Assembly: GCF_014647195.1 (NCBI RefSeq)
Contig: NZ_BMOS01000013.1
Span: forward strand, 13,389-72,343
Source: Oceanobacillus indicireducens
Lineage (GTDB): Bacteria > Bacillota > Bacilli > Bacillales > Amphibacillaceae
DNA length: 58,955 nucleotides
Direction of reading: 5' to 3'
The notes below the pieces were generated by a model. That model ran no database searches. It was not told the origin of the DNA and worked only from the letters and a program-made list of their open reading frames with translations. Shown piece by piece: positions 42,633 to 52,560 of this stretch. Made by a program: the position numbers and the translations under genes. Position 1 is the first letter of the stretch. Every line of letters begins with the position of its first letter.

Positions 42633-43372
42633 ATGACTGCACCTATTGTACAATATCGGGATGTTTGTAAATCATTTGGCGATGTTGAAGTATTAAAAGG
42701 TATTAATTTAGATATCAATCCAGCGGAAAAAGTTGCAGTAATCGGACCGAGTGGTTCCGGTAAAACAACGATCATCCGCTTATTGATGACACTCGAAGAA
42801 CCAACCTCAGGAGATATTATCGTTAGCGGGGAAAATTTATGGAAAATGGAAAAGAACGGGGATATGGTACGCGCTAATGAGCACCATTTACGTAAAGTAC
42901 GTGGTGACATTGGCATGGTTTTCCAGCATTTTAATCTATTTCCGCATATGACAATTCTGGAAAACTGTATGACGGCTCCGATTCATGTAAAGAAAGAAAA
43001 CAAAGAAGAAGTACGAAAGCGTGCAATTGAAATGCTTGAAAAAAAAGCCAGCTCTCTGGTGGTCAAAAGCAGCGTGTCGCGATGGCAAGGGCTGTTGTCA
43101 TGCGTCCGAAGATCATGCTCTTTGACGAGGTCACTTCAGCCCTTGACCCCGAGCTTGTCGGCGAGGTGCTGGAAGTGATCCGCGACCTTGCCCAGCATGA
43201 GGATATGGCGATGGTGCTCGTGACGCATGAAATGGACTTTGCATTAGATATCGCGGATAAAGTACTCTTCCTTGATGAAGGTGTCATTGCAGAGCAAGGA
43301 TCAGCAAAAGAAGTAATTGAGCATTCACAAAATGAACGATTACAAAGCTTTTTAAGCAGATTCCGCAGCTAA
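42633..43372 (+). pseudogene. ehuA: Broken, mosaic ATPase gene of the ectoine transporter (ehuA)
   Basis: Normal start behind AGGAG: Walker A GPSGSGKTT and Q loop FQHFNLFPHM are in frame 1 up to AIEMLEK near 43045. There an A8 run is followed by QLSGGQKQRVAMARAVVMRP and Walker B IMLFDEVTSALDPE in the -1 frame, ending at 43372. About a dozen residues normally found between (the helix ending in Tyr-Pro before QLSGG) are missing. 43081-43200 is 58% G+C by my count against 37-40% on both sides, so part of the gene seems imported. Confidence 0.88.
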
Positions 43373-43387
43373 CTTGACTGCGAACAC

Positions 43388-43433
43388 AAAACCACCAGAT
43401 GCCAGCAATAATAAGGCATCCGGTGGTTTTTTA
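43388..43433. terminator. Bidirectional terminator between ehuA and murB
   Basis: AAACCACC-GATGCC/GGCATC-GGTGGTTT with a T6 run; serves both convergent genes. Confidence 0.88.
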
Positions 43434-43441
43434 TCGTTATG

Positions 43442-44356
43442 TTACTGTTTTTCTTCTCCTATAATCCGGACTTCCCTTTCAAGGGCTACTCCGAATTTCT
43501 CATATACTGTCGCTTGCACATGTTCGATCAGCTTAATATACTCGTTTGCTGTTGCATCATCGACATTCACGATGAAACCGGCATGCTTTGTGGAAACCTG
43601 TGCGCCGCCAATCTGGACGCCTTGGAGATTGCTGTCCTGAATAAGCTTTCCAGCGAAATAACCGGGCGGACGCTTGAAAACACTCCCGCAAGATGGATAT
43701 TCGAGGGGTTGCTTCGATTCCCGCTTCTCCGTCAAATCATCCATTACAGCTTTTATCTCCTCATAAGCGCCTTCCTTTAAATCAAAAGTCGCCTCAAGAA
43801 CGATATAGCCGTTATCCGGAATGTTACTTGTACGATAATTTAGATCCAGTTCGTCCGCTTGCAATGTCTTCAGTTCCCCGTCTTTCGTGCAGACGAGGGC
43901 ACTTCTAAGGACGTCCTTCACTTCCCCGCCATAAGCACCTGCGTTCATATACAACGCACCACCGACAGAACCAGGGATACCGCAAGCAAATTCAAGTCCA
44001 GACAGCCTTTCTTGTAATGCATACCTGGAAGTATCAATAATTCTTGCACCACTTTCCGCAATAACCGCGTCACCTTCTCGTTTAATCGAACAAAGTTTCT
44101 GCAAGTTCATGACGATCCCACGGATGCCACCATCCCGGACAATCAGGTTCGACCCATTGCCAAGTAAGGTGAAATCGACATCTTCTTTATTCGCAAGGCG
44201 CACAATCTCCTGCACTTCACCATAGTTCTCCGGCGTCACATAATAATCGGTTTTCCCACCAAGTTTTGTATACAGATGTTCCTTTAATGGCTCATCTTTT
44301 AATACATTTTCTTTTGCTGTTATACGAATTAATTTATCATAAATCGAATCCTTCAT
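43442..44356 (-). CDS. murB: UDP-N-acetylenolpyruvoylglucosamine reductase MurB
   Basis: 304 residues, type IIa FAD enzyme of peptidoglycan precursor synthesis. FAD-site motifs [17 protein letters not shown] and [19 protein letters not shown]; catalytic region [20 protein letters not shown] with the proton-donor Ser, and the C-terminal Glu region near [12 protein letters not shown] 44356 is 8 bases after AGAGG; the TTG reading from 44362 is rejected. Single gene. Confidence 0.94.
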   Translation of the reverse strand: MKDSIYDKLIRITAKENVLKDEPLKEHLYTKLGGKTDYYVTPENYGEVQEIVRLANKEDVDFTLLGNGSNLIVRDGGIRGIVMNLQKLCSIKREGDAVIAESGARIIDTSRYALQERLSGLEFACGIPGSVGGALYMNAGAYGGEVKDVLRSALVCTKDGELKTLQADELDLNYRTSNIPDNGYIVLEATFDLKEGAYEEIKAVMDDLTEKRESKQPLEYPSCGSVFKRPPGYFAGKLIQDSNLQGVQIGGAQVSTKHAGFIVNVDDATANEYIKLIEHVQATVYEKFGVALEREVRIIGEEKQ

Positions 44357-44398
44357 CGTCAATGCCTCTCATCCTTTTATCACAAATTCCTTTTACGT

Positions 44399-44553
44399 TA
44401 ATCACGCATTAACGGTCTGTAATATCCCCTTATCTAAACGTGAGGGAAACCTAAAATGTAAGGGGGATTAACAGTCCGTAAATACCTGATTCTGTTCAAC
44501 TAACATTCAGCGGGGGTGGTAAGGATACTCCACTGAATGAAGTTTCACTTTAT
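44399..44553 (-). repeat. Family A repeat, full copy
   Basis: TAATCACGCATTAACGGTCT, hairpin 2 core CCCCTTATCT/AAGGGGGATT, ACAGTCCGTAAATACCTGAT, TTCAACTAACATTCAG, CTGAATGAAGTTTCACTTTA. Between hisJ and murB. Confidence 0.9.
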
Positions 44554-44611
44554 CAAATTTTACTCGCTTCTATAGTGTAAGATATTGTGATAAATCTTGC
44601 CACAAAAATCA

Positions 44612-45409
44612 TTAAATTATTTGATCAATCCGATGAAATTCAGGCCTGCCAGCCGTATACGTTGCAACATATTCAAATCCGGCCTCTTTCAAATTCAGAA
44701 GTGCTTCCGGAAATGCAAAAGCCAACGTATCCGGCACGTGGGAGTCGGAACCTAAAGTAATGATTTCCCCGCCACATTCTTTATACAGCTTTAATATATC
44801 AAGGCTCGGCATACCGCTATCAAGCCCGTATCTTGTACCGGATGTATTAATCTCAATTCCTTTCCCTGCCGGAATAATTTCCGCAAAGATTTCCCGGATA
44901 ATTTCATGGAAATTACGCTTACTTTTCTCCGTCGTATAGCGTTTCACCAGGTCCAGGTGCCCGAGAATACTAAATTGCTTATATTCCTTTATACAGTCAA
45001 GCAGCTCCTGGTAGTAAATCTCATATGCCTCGTCCACTGTCTTCCCTTCGAAAAACGCTCCAGAGTGTAAATCTTTCCTTTCTGTCGCATGCACCGAAAC
45101 AATGACGAAATCAAACACTTCTTCCTTCATCATGCTTTCATATTGATGAAGAACATGCGGTTGGAGTCCAATTTCCACTCCTTTTTTAACCCGCATCCTT
45201 CCTTCGTATTTCTCCTGAAGCTCTTTAATCTTCCTATCATACTCTTTTAAGTCAAATTCGAAAATCCAATCTTTATCTGGATAATCATAATCGATATGAT
45301 CGGTGAAACAAATTTCTTGAAGTCCTAAGTCAATAGCTTTTTCAATTGTTTTCTCCATTGGTGTGTCACAATCTGCGGAGAATGTACTATGCATGTGATA
45401 ATCAAACAC
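44612..45409 (-). CDS. hisJ: Histidinol-phosphatase HisJ (PHP family)
   Basis: 265 residues. PHP metal site: DYHMHSTFSADC at the N-terminus, CFTDHIDYDYP, KGVEIGLQPH, VIVSVHATE, GHLDLVKRY and GSDSHVPDT. Hydrolyses histidinol phosphate in histidine synthesis, the penultimate-stage phosphatase used by bacilli instead of a fused HisB phosphatase. Divergent from the his operon, 228 bases away. Confidence 0.94.
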   Translation of the reverse strand: MFDYHMHSTFSADCDTPMEKTIEKAIDLGLQEICFTDHIDYDYPDKDWIFEFDLKEYDRKIKELQEKYEGRMRVKKGVEIGLQPHVLHQYESMMKEEVFDFVIVSVHATERKDLHSGAFFEGKTVDEAYEIYYQELLDCIKEYKQFSILGHLDLVKRYTTEKSKRNFHEIIREIFAEIIPAGKGIEINTSGTRYGLDSGMPSLDILKLYKECGGEIITLGSDSHVPDTLAFAFPEALLNLKEAGFEYVATYTAGRPEFHRIDQII

Positions 45410-45453
45410 GAATCCTCGCTCCTTTATTCTTGTCCTTCTGTTAATCTATTATT

Positions 45454-45504
45454 TTATCACGTATTAACGGTCTGTAATACCCCACTGAATGAGTTTCACT
45501 TTAT
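45454..45504 (-). repeat. Family A repeat, short form
   Basis: TTATCACGTATTAACGGTCT fused to CCCCACTGAATGAGTTTCAC. Same junction as 28496-28549, only about 50 bp long. Lies 22 bases before the his promoter. Confidence 0.8.
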
Positions 45505-45525
45505 AATAATTTACGAAAGAATGAA

Positions 45526-45554
45526 TTGACTTTCTTCTTCATAATTATTATAAT
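45526..45554 (+). promoter_or_regulatory. Promoter of the histidine operon
   Basis: TTGACT (45526-45531), 17-base spacer, TATAAT (45549-45554). No T-box, leader peptide or terminator hairpin is visible in the 75-base leader before hisZ, so control by attenuation is not supported. Confidence 0.75.
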
Positions 45555-45637
45555 ACTATATAACTTTAATTAGATGAAGTGATAAAGCATTAAATTGATA
45601 CAATAAATAATAATGTTTCAGAGGGAAGGAGATTTGC

Positions 45638-46864
45638 ATGCGACAAAATAAGGAGAAATTAAGCAACCAAGCGGTCCAGAGTTATAAAATCAAAAGCCAG
45701 CTCATCCGTAAATTAAGAACAAGGTTCGCCACGTACGGTTATGAACAAGTGCATACACCTGCTTTTGAAGACTATGATACGTATGCCTCCATTCAGAAGA
45801 CAGTGAATAAGGATGAAATGATTAAGGTGATTGACCGCAGCGGGAAAGTGCTCGTTCTCCGCCCTGACGGCACAATACCAATTACTCGATTGACTGCCTT
45901 AGACCGAGAGATTAATGGGAGTGAACAGCGGCTATTTTATATTTTCAATGTATACGGGGAACAGAATAGTAATGGAACGAATAAAGAGAGCACACAAGCT
46001 GGCGTCGAGTTGTTCGGTAACAAGCGACCAGAAGCGGATGCGGAAGTCATCGCCTTAGCCGTCCATACATTAAAGGAAATCGGTTTTGACAATTTTAAAC
46101 TGGAAGTCGGGCATGCAGGATTCTTCAAGGAATTGGTGGATCAGGCAAACCTTGCGGAAAATGAATTACAGCAATTGCAGGAATTAATCCAGTCAAAAAA
46201 CTTGGCGGAAATGGAACCATTTTTAAAGCAGCTCCAAATTCGTGATGAATTACAAGAAGCACTCTACGCGATTCCCCTACTTTATGGAAATCCGCAAGCA
46301 GTTCTGGAGGAAACGAAAGCGATTATTAAAAACGAACGCATGCAAGAAGTTTTAAATAATTTAAAAGATGTAATAGAGGTCCTTACCGATTATGACCTGT
46401 TAGAGCATTTGACACTAAATCTCGGGTTAATCAATAATATGCATTATTATACCGGCGTTATTTTCCAAGGATTCGTTGAAAACATTGGAAAACCAGTCCT
46501 AATGGGCGGGCGTTATGATCAGCTTGCGGAACAATTCGGTAAAGCAATGCCGGCGATCGGGTTTGCCTATAAGGTCGATGTCGTCCTTGAAGCACTTAAG
46601 CAGCATCAACTAATCAAAGACGATAACAACCCGCCATTACAAATTTACTATGTTCCAGAAGAAAGACGAAATGCATTTTCGGCGGCAAAACTACTCAGGG
46701 AACAAGGCTATGCTGTCATTACAAAGCCATTTGCCAAGAATGCACAACAGGCTGGAATCCTCTTTCAATCAAATGGGAGAGTTATTGTAAATGGAAATGA
46801 GCAGCAAGTGGAAACAAATGAGGAATTGCTTAACCTTGCAGAACTAGCAACAGGAGGTGTCTAA
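45638..46864 (+). CDS. hisZ: ATP phosphoribosyltransferase regulatory subunit HisZ
   Basis: 408 residues, HisRS catalytic-core paralogue without tRNA-binding domain. Motif 2-like VLRPDGTIPITRLTA and the QAGVELFGNKRPEADAEVIALA block; MGGRYDQLAEQFGKAMPAIGFAYKVD matches the HisZ/HisS C-terminal core. Needed for short-form HisG activity. Start after GAAGGAG. First gene of the operon; ends one base before hisG. Confidence 0.95.
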   Translation: MRQNKEKLSNQAVQSYKIKSQLIRKLRTRFATYGYEQVHTPAFEDYDTYASIQKTVNKDEMIKVIDRSGKVLVLRPDGTIPITRLTALDREINGSEQRLFYIFNVYGEQNSNGTNKESTQAGVELFGNKRPEADAEVIALAVHTLKEIGFDNFKLEVGHAGFFKELVDQANLAENELQQLQELIQSKNLAEMEPFLKQLQIRDELQEALYAIPLLYGNPQAVLEETKAIIKNERMQEVLNNLKDVIEVLTDYDLLEHLTLNLGLINNMHYYTGVIFQGFVENIGKPVLMGGRYDQLAEQFGKAMPAIGFAYKVDVVLEALKQHQLIKDDNNPPLQIYYVPEERRNAFSAAKLLREQGYAVITKPFAKNAQQAGILFQSNGRVIVNGNEQQVETNEELLNLAELATGGV

Positions 46865-46865
46865 T

Positions 46866-47501
46866 ATGGAAAAACTCACCATTGCCCTCTCAAAGGGGAG
46901 GCCAGCAAAACATACAATCGAAACACTAGAAGCGGCTGACATGCAGTTCATTGATTTCCATGAAAAGAGTCGGAAACTCGTATTCTACAATGTCGACGAG
47001 TCAATTAAATTAATCTTTGTAAAAGCGGTCGATGTGCCGACCTATGTGGAAAGAGGTGCAGCTGACATCGGGATTGTCGGTAAAGACAATATCTTAGAAT
47101 CGAGAGCAGAAGTGTATGAACTGCTTGATCTTGGTATCGGAAAATGTAAATTTTCTGTTGCGGGCTTCCCCAATTATTCGATAGACGCGAACCGGCCACT
47201 CACCGTAGCAACGAAATATCCCAATGTTGCCGAGAAGCATTTCAGCCGGAAGGGACAGGAAATTGAAACAGTGAAATTAAATGGTTCCGTTGAGCTGGCT
47301 CCGCTTATTGGTCTAGCTGATGTTATTGTCGATATCGTCGAAACCGGCAACACGTTAAAGGAAAATGGACTCACGGTACTGGAAGACATTGATGATATTA
47401 GTACCCGCTTAATTGTAAATAAAGCTAGCTTCGCGACAAAAGCGACGGAAGTAAGAAGCTTTATCGATCAACTAAACAATGCATTGGAGAGAACACCATG
47501 A
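46866..47501 (+). CDS. hisG: ATP phosphoribosyltransferase HisG, short form
   Basis: 211 residues, short type lacking the allosteric ACT-like domain, consistent with hisZ upstream. LTIALSKGRPAKHTIETLE at the start, RGAADIGIVGKDNILE, and PRPP-binding VIVDIVETGNTLKENGL. First committed step of histidine synthesis. ATG 46866 follows AGGAGGTG; the GTG reading from 46857 overlaps that site. Stop overlaps the hisD start. Confidence 0.96.
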   Translation: MEKLTIALSKGRPAKHTIETLEAADMQFIDFHEKSRKLVFYNVDESIKLIFVKAVDVPTYVERGAADIGIVGKDNILESRAEVYELLDLGIGKCKFSVAGFPNYSIDANRPLTVATKYPNVAEKHFSRKGQEIETVKLNGSVELAPLIGLADVIVDIVETGNTLKENGLTVLEDIDDISTRLIVNKASFATKATEVRSFIDQLNNALERTP

Positions 47502-48778
47502 AAATAATCACTGCAGAAGAGTTTGCTAAAAAGTGGAACGACCGAACAGAGATTGACACAAATGAAGCGGCTCTCGATGAAACGGTGCTCGAAATTATTC
47601 GCACGGTTCGAGAGAAAAAAGATGCTGCTTTATATGCGTATACGGAGCAATTTGACGGAGCAACGCTTGATGACCTCCTCGTACCCGAAGAAGAATTTTC
47701 CGAGGCTGAAAAAATTGCAGCGCCAGAGCTTGTCACTGCTTTAAAAGAAGCCGCAGAAAATATCCGCAATTACCACTCAGAGCAAAACGAAAAGTCATGG
47801 ATGATTTCACAGGATAAAGGGATTCTACTCGGTCAGAAAGTAACCCCAATTGAACGTGTTGGTGCTTACATCCCTGGTGGGAAAGCCGCCTACCCATCGA
47901 CGGTATTAATGACGATTATTCCAGCGCAAATCGCCGGAGTGGAAGAGATTACAATTACGACGCCGCCGGACAAAGACGGAAAAGTGAATCCGTACGTCCT
48001 TCTTGCTGCGAAACTCATTGGGGTGGAAAGGATTTATAAAGTTGGCGGTGCCCAGGCTATTGCAGCGCTCGCTTACGGTACAGAAACTATAAAACGAGTC
48101 GATAAAATCGTCGGACCAGGAAATGCATATGTCGCCCGGGCGAAAAAATGGGTATACGGCACCGTCGGCATCGACATGATCGCCGGACCAAGTGAAATTT
48201 GCGTTATTGCGGATGCAGAAGCGAATCCCCGTTATGTCGCGGCTGACTTGTTATCTCAAGCAGAACACGATGAATCTGCAAGTGCCATTTGTGTTACGAC
48301 AAGCAAAGAACAGGCAGTGGCTATTCAAAAGCAAGTTGCCGAGCAAACGGAAAAATTAGAACGGAAAGAGATTATCCAAGCATCAATTGAAACGAACGGA
48401 AAAATAATCATTGCGAAAGATTTGACTGAAGCGGCAAATGTATCCAATAAAATCGCCCCAGAGCATTTAGAATTGATGGTTGAGCACCCTATAGAACTCT
48501 TGCCAAAAATTAAGCATGCCGGAGCAATTTTCTTAGGAAACTATTCCCCCGAACCGCTCGGAGATTATTTCGCCGGACCGAACCATACGTTACCAACAAG
48601 TGGAACAGCCCGCTTCGCCTCCGGACTCGGTGTCTATGATTTTGTTACACGCTCAACAATCATCAGCTATCCACAAGAGGCGTTCGTTGCTGCAAGTGAG
48701 TCGATTAAGACATTAGCAACAGTAGAAGGATTAACAGCCCATGCCAATTCCATCCAAGTGAGAAAGGACGAATTATGA
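47498..48778 (+). CDS. hisD: Histidinol dehydrogenase HisD
   Basis: 426 residues. VTPIERVGAYIPGGKAAYPS, KIVGPGNAYVARAKKWVYG, AGPSEICVIAD, SQAEHDESASAI with zinc-ligand residues, and HTLPTSGTARFASGLGVYDF near the C-terminus. Two-step NAD oxidation of histidinol to histidine. Overlaps hisG and hisB by 4 bases each. Confidence 0.96.
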   Translation: MKIITAEEFAKKWNDRTEIDTNEAALDETVLEIIRTVREKKDAALYAYTEQFDGATLDDLLVPEEEFSEAEKIAAPELVTALKEAAENIRNYHSEQNEKSWMISQDKGILLGQKVTPIERVGAYIPGGKAAYPSTVLMTIIPAQIAGVEEITITTPPDKDGKVNPYVLLAAKLIGVERIYKVGGAQAIAALAYGTETIKRVDKIVGPGNAYVARAKKWVYGTVGIDMIAGPSEICVIADAEANPRYVAADLLSQAEHDESASAICVTTSKEQAVAIQKQVAEQTEKLERKEIIQASIETNGKIIIAKDLTEAANVSNKIAPEHLELMVEHPIELLPKIKHAGAIFLGNYSPEPLGDYFAGPNHTLPTSGTARFASGLGVYDFVTRSTIISYPQEAFVAASESIKTLATVEGLTAHANSIQVRKDEL

Positions 48779-49362
48779 TGCGCACATTTGAAATATCAAG
48801 AGATACATCAGAAACAAAAATCAACCTCAAATTGAATATCGACGGAAAAGGGAATAGCGAAATCGTTAGCGGTATCGGCTTTTTTGACCATATGTTAACC
48901 GCGATGACGAAGCATGGATTATTTGACTTAAAAGTAAAATGTGATGGAGACTTGGAAGTAGACCAGCACCATACTGTAGAAGATATCGGTATCGCGCTTG
49001 GCCAAGCATTCCGGGAAGCACTCGGAACGAAAGAAGGAATCACGCGATATGCGCACGTAACATCGCCAATGGATGAGGCATTAGCAACTGTTGCCCTCGA
49101 TATTAGTAACCGTTCCTATCTCGTCTATAATGTAGAAGGTTTAAAGGACAAAGTCGGTAATTTTGATACTGAGCTGGTGGAAGAGTTTTTCCAGGCCTTT
49201 GCAAGTAATTCTGGAATTACGCTACATATCAATCTGGCGTATGGACGGAACAGCCACCATATTATTGAAGCAATTTTTAAAGGATTCGGCCGTGCTCTAG
49301 ATCAAGCAACATTGAAAAATGCACGTATTGAAGGAATTCCATCAACCAAAGGTGTCTTATAG
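48775..49362 (+). CDS. hisB: Imidazoleglycerol-phosphate dehydratase HisB
   Basis: 195 residues, monofunctional dehydratase. Metal-ligand motifs FFDHMLTAMTKHG and DQHHTVEDIGIALG in the first half and the repeated pattern VEEFFQAFASNSGITLHI and GRNSHHIIEAIFKGFG in the second. No phosphatase domain, consistent with separate HisJ. Ends normally (IPSTKGVL). The next gene is hisA, not hisH. Confidence 0.96.
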   Translation: MMRTFEISRDTSETKINLKLNIDGKGNSEIVSGIGFFDHMLTAMTKHGLFDLKVKCDGDLEVDQHHTVEDIGIALGQAFREALGTKEGITRYAHVTSPMDEALATVALDISNRSYLVYNVEGLKDKVGNFDTELVEEFFQAFASNSGITLHINLAYGRNSHHIIEAIFKGFGRALDQATLKNARIEGIPSTKGVL

Positions 49363-49379
49363 AGGAGAGGAGATTATTC

Positions 49380-50108
49380 ATGATTTTATTCCCAGCTATT
49401 GATATTCTTGGCGGCAAATGTGTCCGCCTTACGCAAGGTGATTATAATAAAGAGAAAATTTACAGTGAACAACCAGTCGAGGTAGCAGCTGACTGGGAGC
49501 AAAAAGGGGCAGCATTCATCCATATCGTCGATCTCGACGGTGCGAAAACTGGAAGGTCTGTTAACAAGGAACTGATTGCTGAAATCGCCCGAACTGTTTC
49601 CATTCCCATTCAAGTCGGTGGTGGCGTTCGTTCCATCGAAGTCATTGAAGATTATTTAGAAAATGGTGTGAGTCGTGTCATCATCGGCACAGCCGCCATT
49701 CAAAACAAAGTGTTTTTACAAGAGGCGATTGAGCAGTTCGGTGAGAAAATTGCTGTCTCTATCGATGCCCGCAATGGTTTTGTTGCAACAGATGGCTGGA
49801 CAAAGGAAAGTACGGTAAAAGCACTCGACCTCGTGAAGGAGCTTGAGGCAACCGGTGTGAAGACGATCGTTTATACGGATATTTTAAAAGACGGAATGCT
49901 GCAAGGACCGAATTTCGAGGAGCTTGAGGCAATCAATGAGGCAACTACCATTGATGTCATTGCTTCCGGCGGGGTGACGACGGAAGCAGATGTACGTAAA
50001 TTGGCGGAGAAAGAAATGTACGGAGCGATAATCGGCAAAGCTCTATATGACGGCACTCTTGATTTTACTCGCTTAGTCGATCCGGTTGGTAAAGAATATG
50101 TCGACTAA
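49380..50108 (+). CDS. hisA: Phosphoribosylformimino-AICAR-P isomerase HisA
   Basis: 242-residue TIM barrel. FPAIDILGGKCVRLTQGDY with catalytic Asp8, IQVGGGVRS, SIDARNGFVATDGWTKES with the second Asp region, YTDILKDGMLQGPN and ASGGVTTEADVRKL. Strong ribosome site GAGGAGAGGAG. Sits 17 bases after hisB, exactly where hisH would be expected first. Confidence 0.96.
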   Translation: MILFPAIDILGGKCVRLTQGDYNKEKIYSEQPVEVAADWEQKGAAFIHIVDLDGAKTGRSVNKELIAEIARTVSIPIQVGGGVRSIEVIEDYLENGVSRVIIGTAAIQNKVFLQEAIEQFGEKIAVSIDARNGFVATDGWTKESTVKALDLVKELEATGVKTIVYTDILKDGMLQGPNFEELEAINEATTIDVIASGGVTTEADVRKLAEKEMYGAIIGKALYDGTLDFTRLVDPVGKEYVD

Positions 50109-50862
50109 AAAAATCATTCCCTGCCTCGATGTGAAGAACGGCCGAGTCGTCAAGGGACAACAATTTCAAAACATTCAAGAAGTCGCCGAGCCCGTAGAAC
50201 TTGCTAAGCGCTATAACAAGTCCTTAGCAGATGAGCTTGTTTTATATGATATTACAGCCTCCGTTGAGAAGAGAAATATTTTCCTTGATATCGTTGAAAA
50301 CATCGCCGCCGTCATTGATATTCCGTTTACAGTAGGTGGTGGTATACGCACCGTCCAGGATATTGAAAAAGTTTTACAAGCTGGAGCGGATAAAGTATCG
50401 ATCAATAGTGGAGCCATTGGAAATCCAGCATTCATTCAGGAAGCAGCAGAAGCATTCGGCAGCGAGAAAATCGTCTTTGCCCTTGATACAAAAGAAGTCT
50501 CTCCAGAAAAATGGAACGTTTTTTCCAGCGGAGGACGAAGCGATACTGGAATCGATGCGATCGAGTGGGCCATCAAAGGAGCGAACCTCGGAGCCGGTGA
50601 GATTGTTGTCAATGCGATTGATGACGACGGTGCAAAAACAGGTTATAATCTCGCGCTAACGAAAAAAATTGCGGAAGCCGTGGCTGTTCCCGTTGTTGCT
50701 AGCGGCGGGGCGGGAACATACGAACATTTTAAAGATGCTTTGACCGATGGCAGAGCAACTGGTGCCCTTGCAGCTTCAGTCTTCCATTACGGTGAAATTG
50801 ATATCCCAGAACTTAAAGCATATCTCGAACAAGAAAATATAGACGTAAGGAGAGGTAACTAA
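50098..50862 (+). CDS. hisF: Imidazole glycerol phosphate synthase cyclase subunit HisF
   Basis: 254-residue TIM barrel. [17 protein letters not shown] with catalytic Asp, [42 protein letters not shown] with the second catalytic Asp, [11 protein letters not shown]. Normally accepts ammonia channelled from HisH, which is missing from this operon. ATG 50098 overlaps the hisA end by 11 bases; a reading from 50086 is rejected. Confidence 0.95.
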   Translation: MSTKKIIPCLDVKNGRVVKGQQFQNIQEVAEPVELAKRYNKSLADELVLYDITASVEKRNIFLDIVENIAAVIDIPFTVGGGIRTVQDIEKVLQAGADKVSINSGAIGNPAFIQEAAEAFGSEKIVFALDTKEVSPEKWNVFSSGGRSDTGIDAIEWAIKGANLGAGEIVVNAIDDDGAKTGYNLALTKKIAEAVAVPVVASGGAGTYEHFKDALTDGRATGALAASVFHYGEIDIPELKAYLEQENIDVRRGN

Positions 50863-50863
50863 A

Positions 50864-51505
50864 ATGAGCGTGCAACCAGATGATTTAACCTATGACGATC
50901 AAGGACTCCTTCCTGCCATTGTACAGGATGCAGCAAGCGGGAAAGTACTGACCCTTGGCTTTATGAATAAGGAATCCCTTGAGAAAACATTGGAGACGGG
51001 AGAAACATGGTTTTATTCAAGATCCCGAGAAACCCTTTGGAATAAAGGAGAAACATCCGGTAACAAACAACTCGTACAGAAAATCAGCTATGACTGTGAC
51101 AAAGATGCCTTATTAGTACAGGTACAGCCTTTAGGACCTGCTTGTCATACGGGTGAAGATACATGCTTTTATCAAACAATGACCGAGACGGAATTACCAA
51201 TTTTCGATATCATCCCACAAGTGATTGCAAAGATTAAAGATCGCAGGAACAATCCAGTACCAGGTGCTTACACGACGTATTTATTTGATAAAGGGATCGA
51301 TAAGATGCTGAAAAAAGTCGGCGAGGAATCGAGTGAAGTCATTATCGCGGCGAAAAATGAGGATAAACGTGAACTGACGGCAGAGATTTCCGACCTCCTC
51401 TATCACCTGCTCGTAGTGATGGAAGAGTCTGGTGTGGCACTAAGTGATATTAAAGCGGAACTCATGGAAAGACATTTAGAAAAGGAAGGACAAAATCGTG
51501 AGTAA
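50864..51505 (+). CDS. hisI: Bifunctional phosphoribosyl-AMP cyclohydrolase / phosphoribosyl-ATP pyrophosphatase HisIE
   Basis: 213 residues. N-terminal cyclohydrolase (about 10-110) with [40 protein letters not shown] and zinc-site [11 protein letters not shown]-terminal HisE domain (about 120-205) with [20 protein letters not shown] and [19 protein letters not shown]. Catalyses steps 2 and 3. Start after AAGGAGAGG. Overlaps hisC. Confidence 0.96.
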   Translation: MSVQPDDLTYDDQGLLPAIVQDAASGKVLTLGFMNKESLEKTLETGETWFYSRSRETLWNKGETSGNKQLVQKISYDCDKDALLVQVQPLGPACHTGEDTCFYQTMTETELPIFDIIPQVIAKIKDRRNNPVPGAYTTYLFDKGIDKMLKKVGEESSEVIIAAKNEDKRELTAEISDLLYHLLVVMEESGVALSDIKAELMERHLEKEGQNRE

Positions 51506-52559
51506 GTTTTGGAGTAATGCAGTAAAACGAAGTAACCCATATATTCCAGGCGAACAAGTGAACAATCCGGAAATCATCAAATTGAATAGAAATGAGAATC
51601 CATATCCTCCCTCCCCACTCGTTCTTAAAGCGATTAAAAAGGAAGTCGGTCAATCACTTCGACTCTACCCCAGCCCGACTGTTGATACGTTGAGGGAGGA
51701 AATTGCTAACCTTTACGACTTAGGGAAGGAAAATGTGTTTATCGGAAATGGTTCCGATGAAGTACTCGCTTTTTCCTTTATGGCCTTCTTTGAACCTGGG
51801 CAAGCGATTCGTTATCCGGATATTTCCTATAGCTTCTATCCGGTCTATGCAAAGTTATTTGATATTCCGGTTGAAGAAATTCCCTTACAGGACGACTTTT
51901 CTATCAAGCCAAGTGATTATTATGATTCAGAAGGCGGTGTGATTTTCCCGAATCCGAATGCACCGACGAGTTTGTACCTTAACTTGGCAGGTATTGAAGA
52001 GATTTTGCGACATAATCAAGACCGCATCGTAATTGTGGATGAAGCTTATATCGATTTTGCCGAAGAATCCGCGGTTGGATTGCTCAAGAAATACGATAAT
52101 TTACTCGTCATCCAAACAATGTCAAAATCCCGTGCCCTTGCTGGTCTGCGCTTAGGATTCGCCCTTGGCTCACCCGAATTGATTGAAGGACTCGTGCGTA
52201 TCAAGGATTCCTTCAACTCCTATACAATCGACCGTTTAGCTATTGCCGGCGGGGTTGCAGCAATAAAAGACAAAGCATATTTTACAGAGAAGAAGGAAAA
52301 GGTTATTGCGACCCGAAGCTGGGTAACAGAAGAATTGGAAAAGCGCGGATTCACTGTTCTACCTTCCCAGACGAACTTTTTATTTGTCACCCATCCGGAG
52401 AAAGATGCGGCGCGGCTGTACGAACAATTAAAAGAAAATCTTATACTAGTCCGTTACTTCAACAAACCGGAAATCGCGAACTTCATCCGTATTACCATCG
52501 GGACAGATGAAGAGATGAAGACATTCTTTCATGTATTAAATCGGTTGGAAAACTTTTAA
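51498..52559 (+). CDS. hisC: Histidinol-phosphate aminotransferase HisC
   Basis: 353-residue PLP enzyme, class II-like. [59 protein letters not shown] and PLP Lys in [21 protein letters not shown] start with AAGGA 7 bases upstream, overlapping the hisI stop. Last gene of the operon; a family A repeat begins two bases after its stop. Confidence 0.95.
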   Translation: MSKFWSNAVKRSNPYIPGEQVNNPEIIKLNRNENPYPPSPLVLKAIKKEVGQSLRLYPSPTVDTLREEIANLYDLGKENVFIGNGSDEVLAFSFMAFFEPGQAIRYPDISYSFYPVYAKLFDIPVEEIPLQDDFSIKPSDYYDSEGGVIFPNPNAPTSLYLNLAGIEEILRHNQDRIVIVDEAYIDFAEESAVGLLKKYDNLLVIQTMSKSRALAGLRLGFALGSPELIEGLVRIKDSFNSYTIDRLAIAGGVAAIKDKAYFTEKKEKVIATRSWVTEELEKRGFTVLPSQTNFLFVTHPEKDAARLYEQLKENLILVRYFNKPEIANFIRITIGTDEEMKTFFHVLNRLENF

Positions 52560-52560
52560 T

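Noticed and set aside
43082-43372. 96-residue frame as an independent gene
   Set aside because: It begins at the ATG inside the ABC signature region and carries only Walker B and later motifs; it is the second half of the broken ehuA.
45505-45637. Possible his leader peptide or T-box before hisZ
   Set aside because: No His-codon run, no T-box word and no terminator hairpin; only a promoter is visible.
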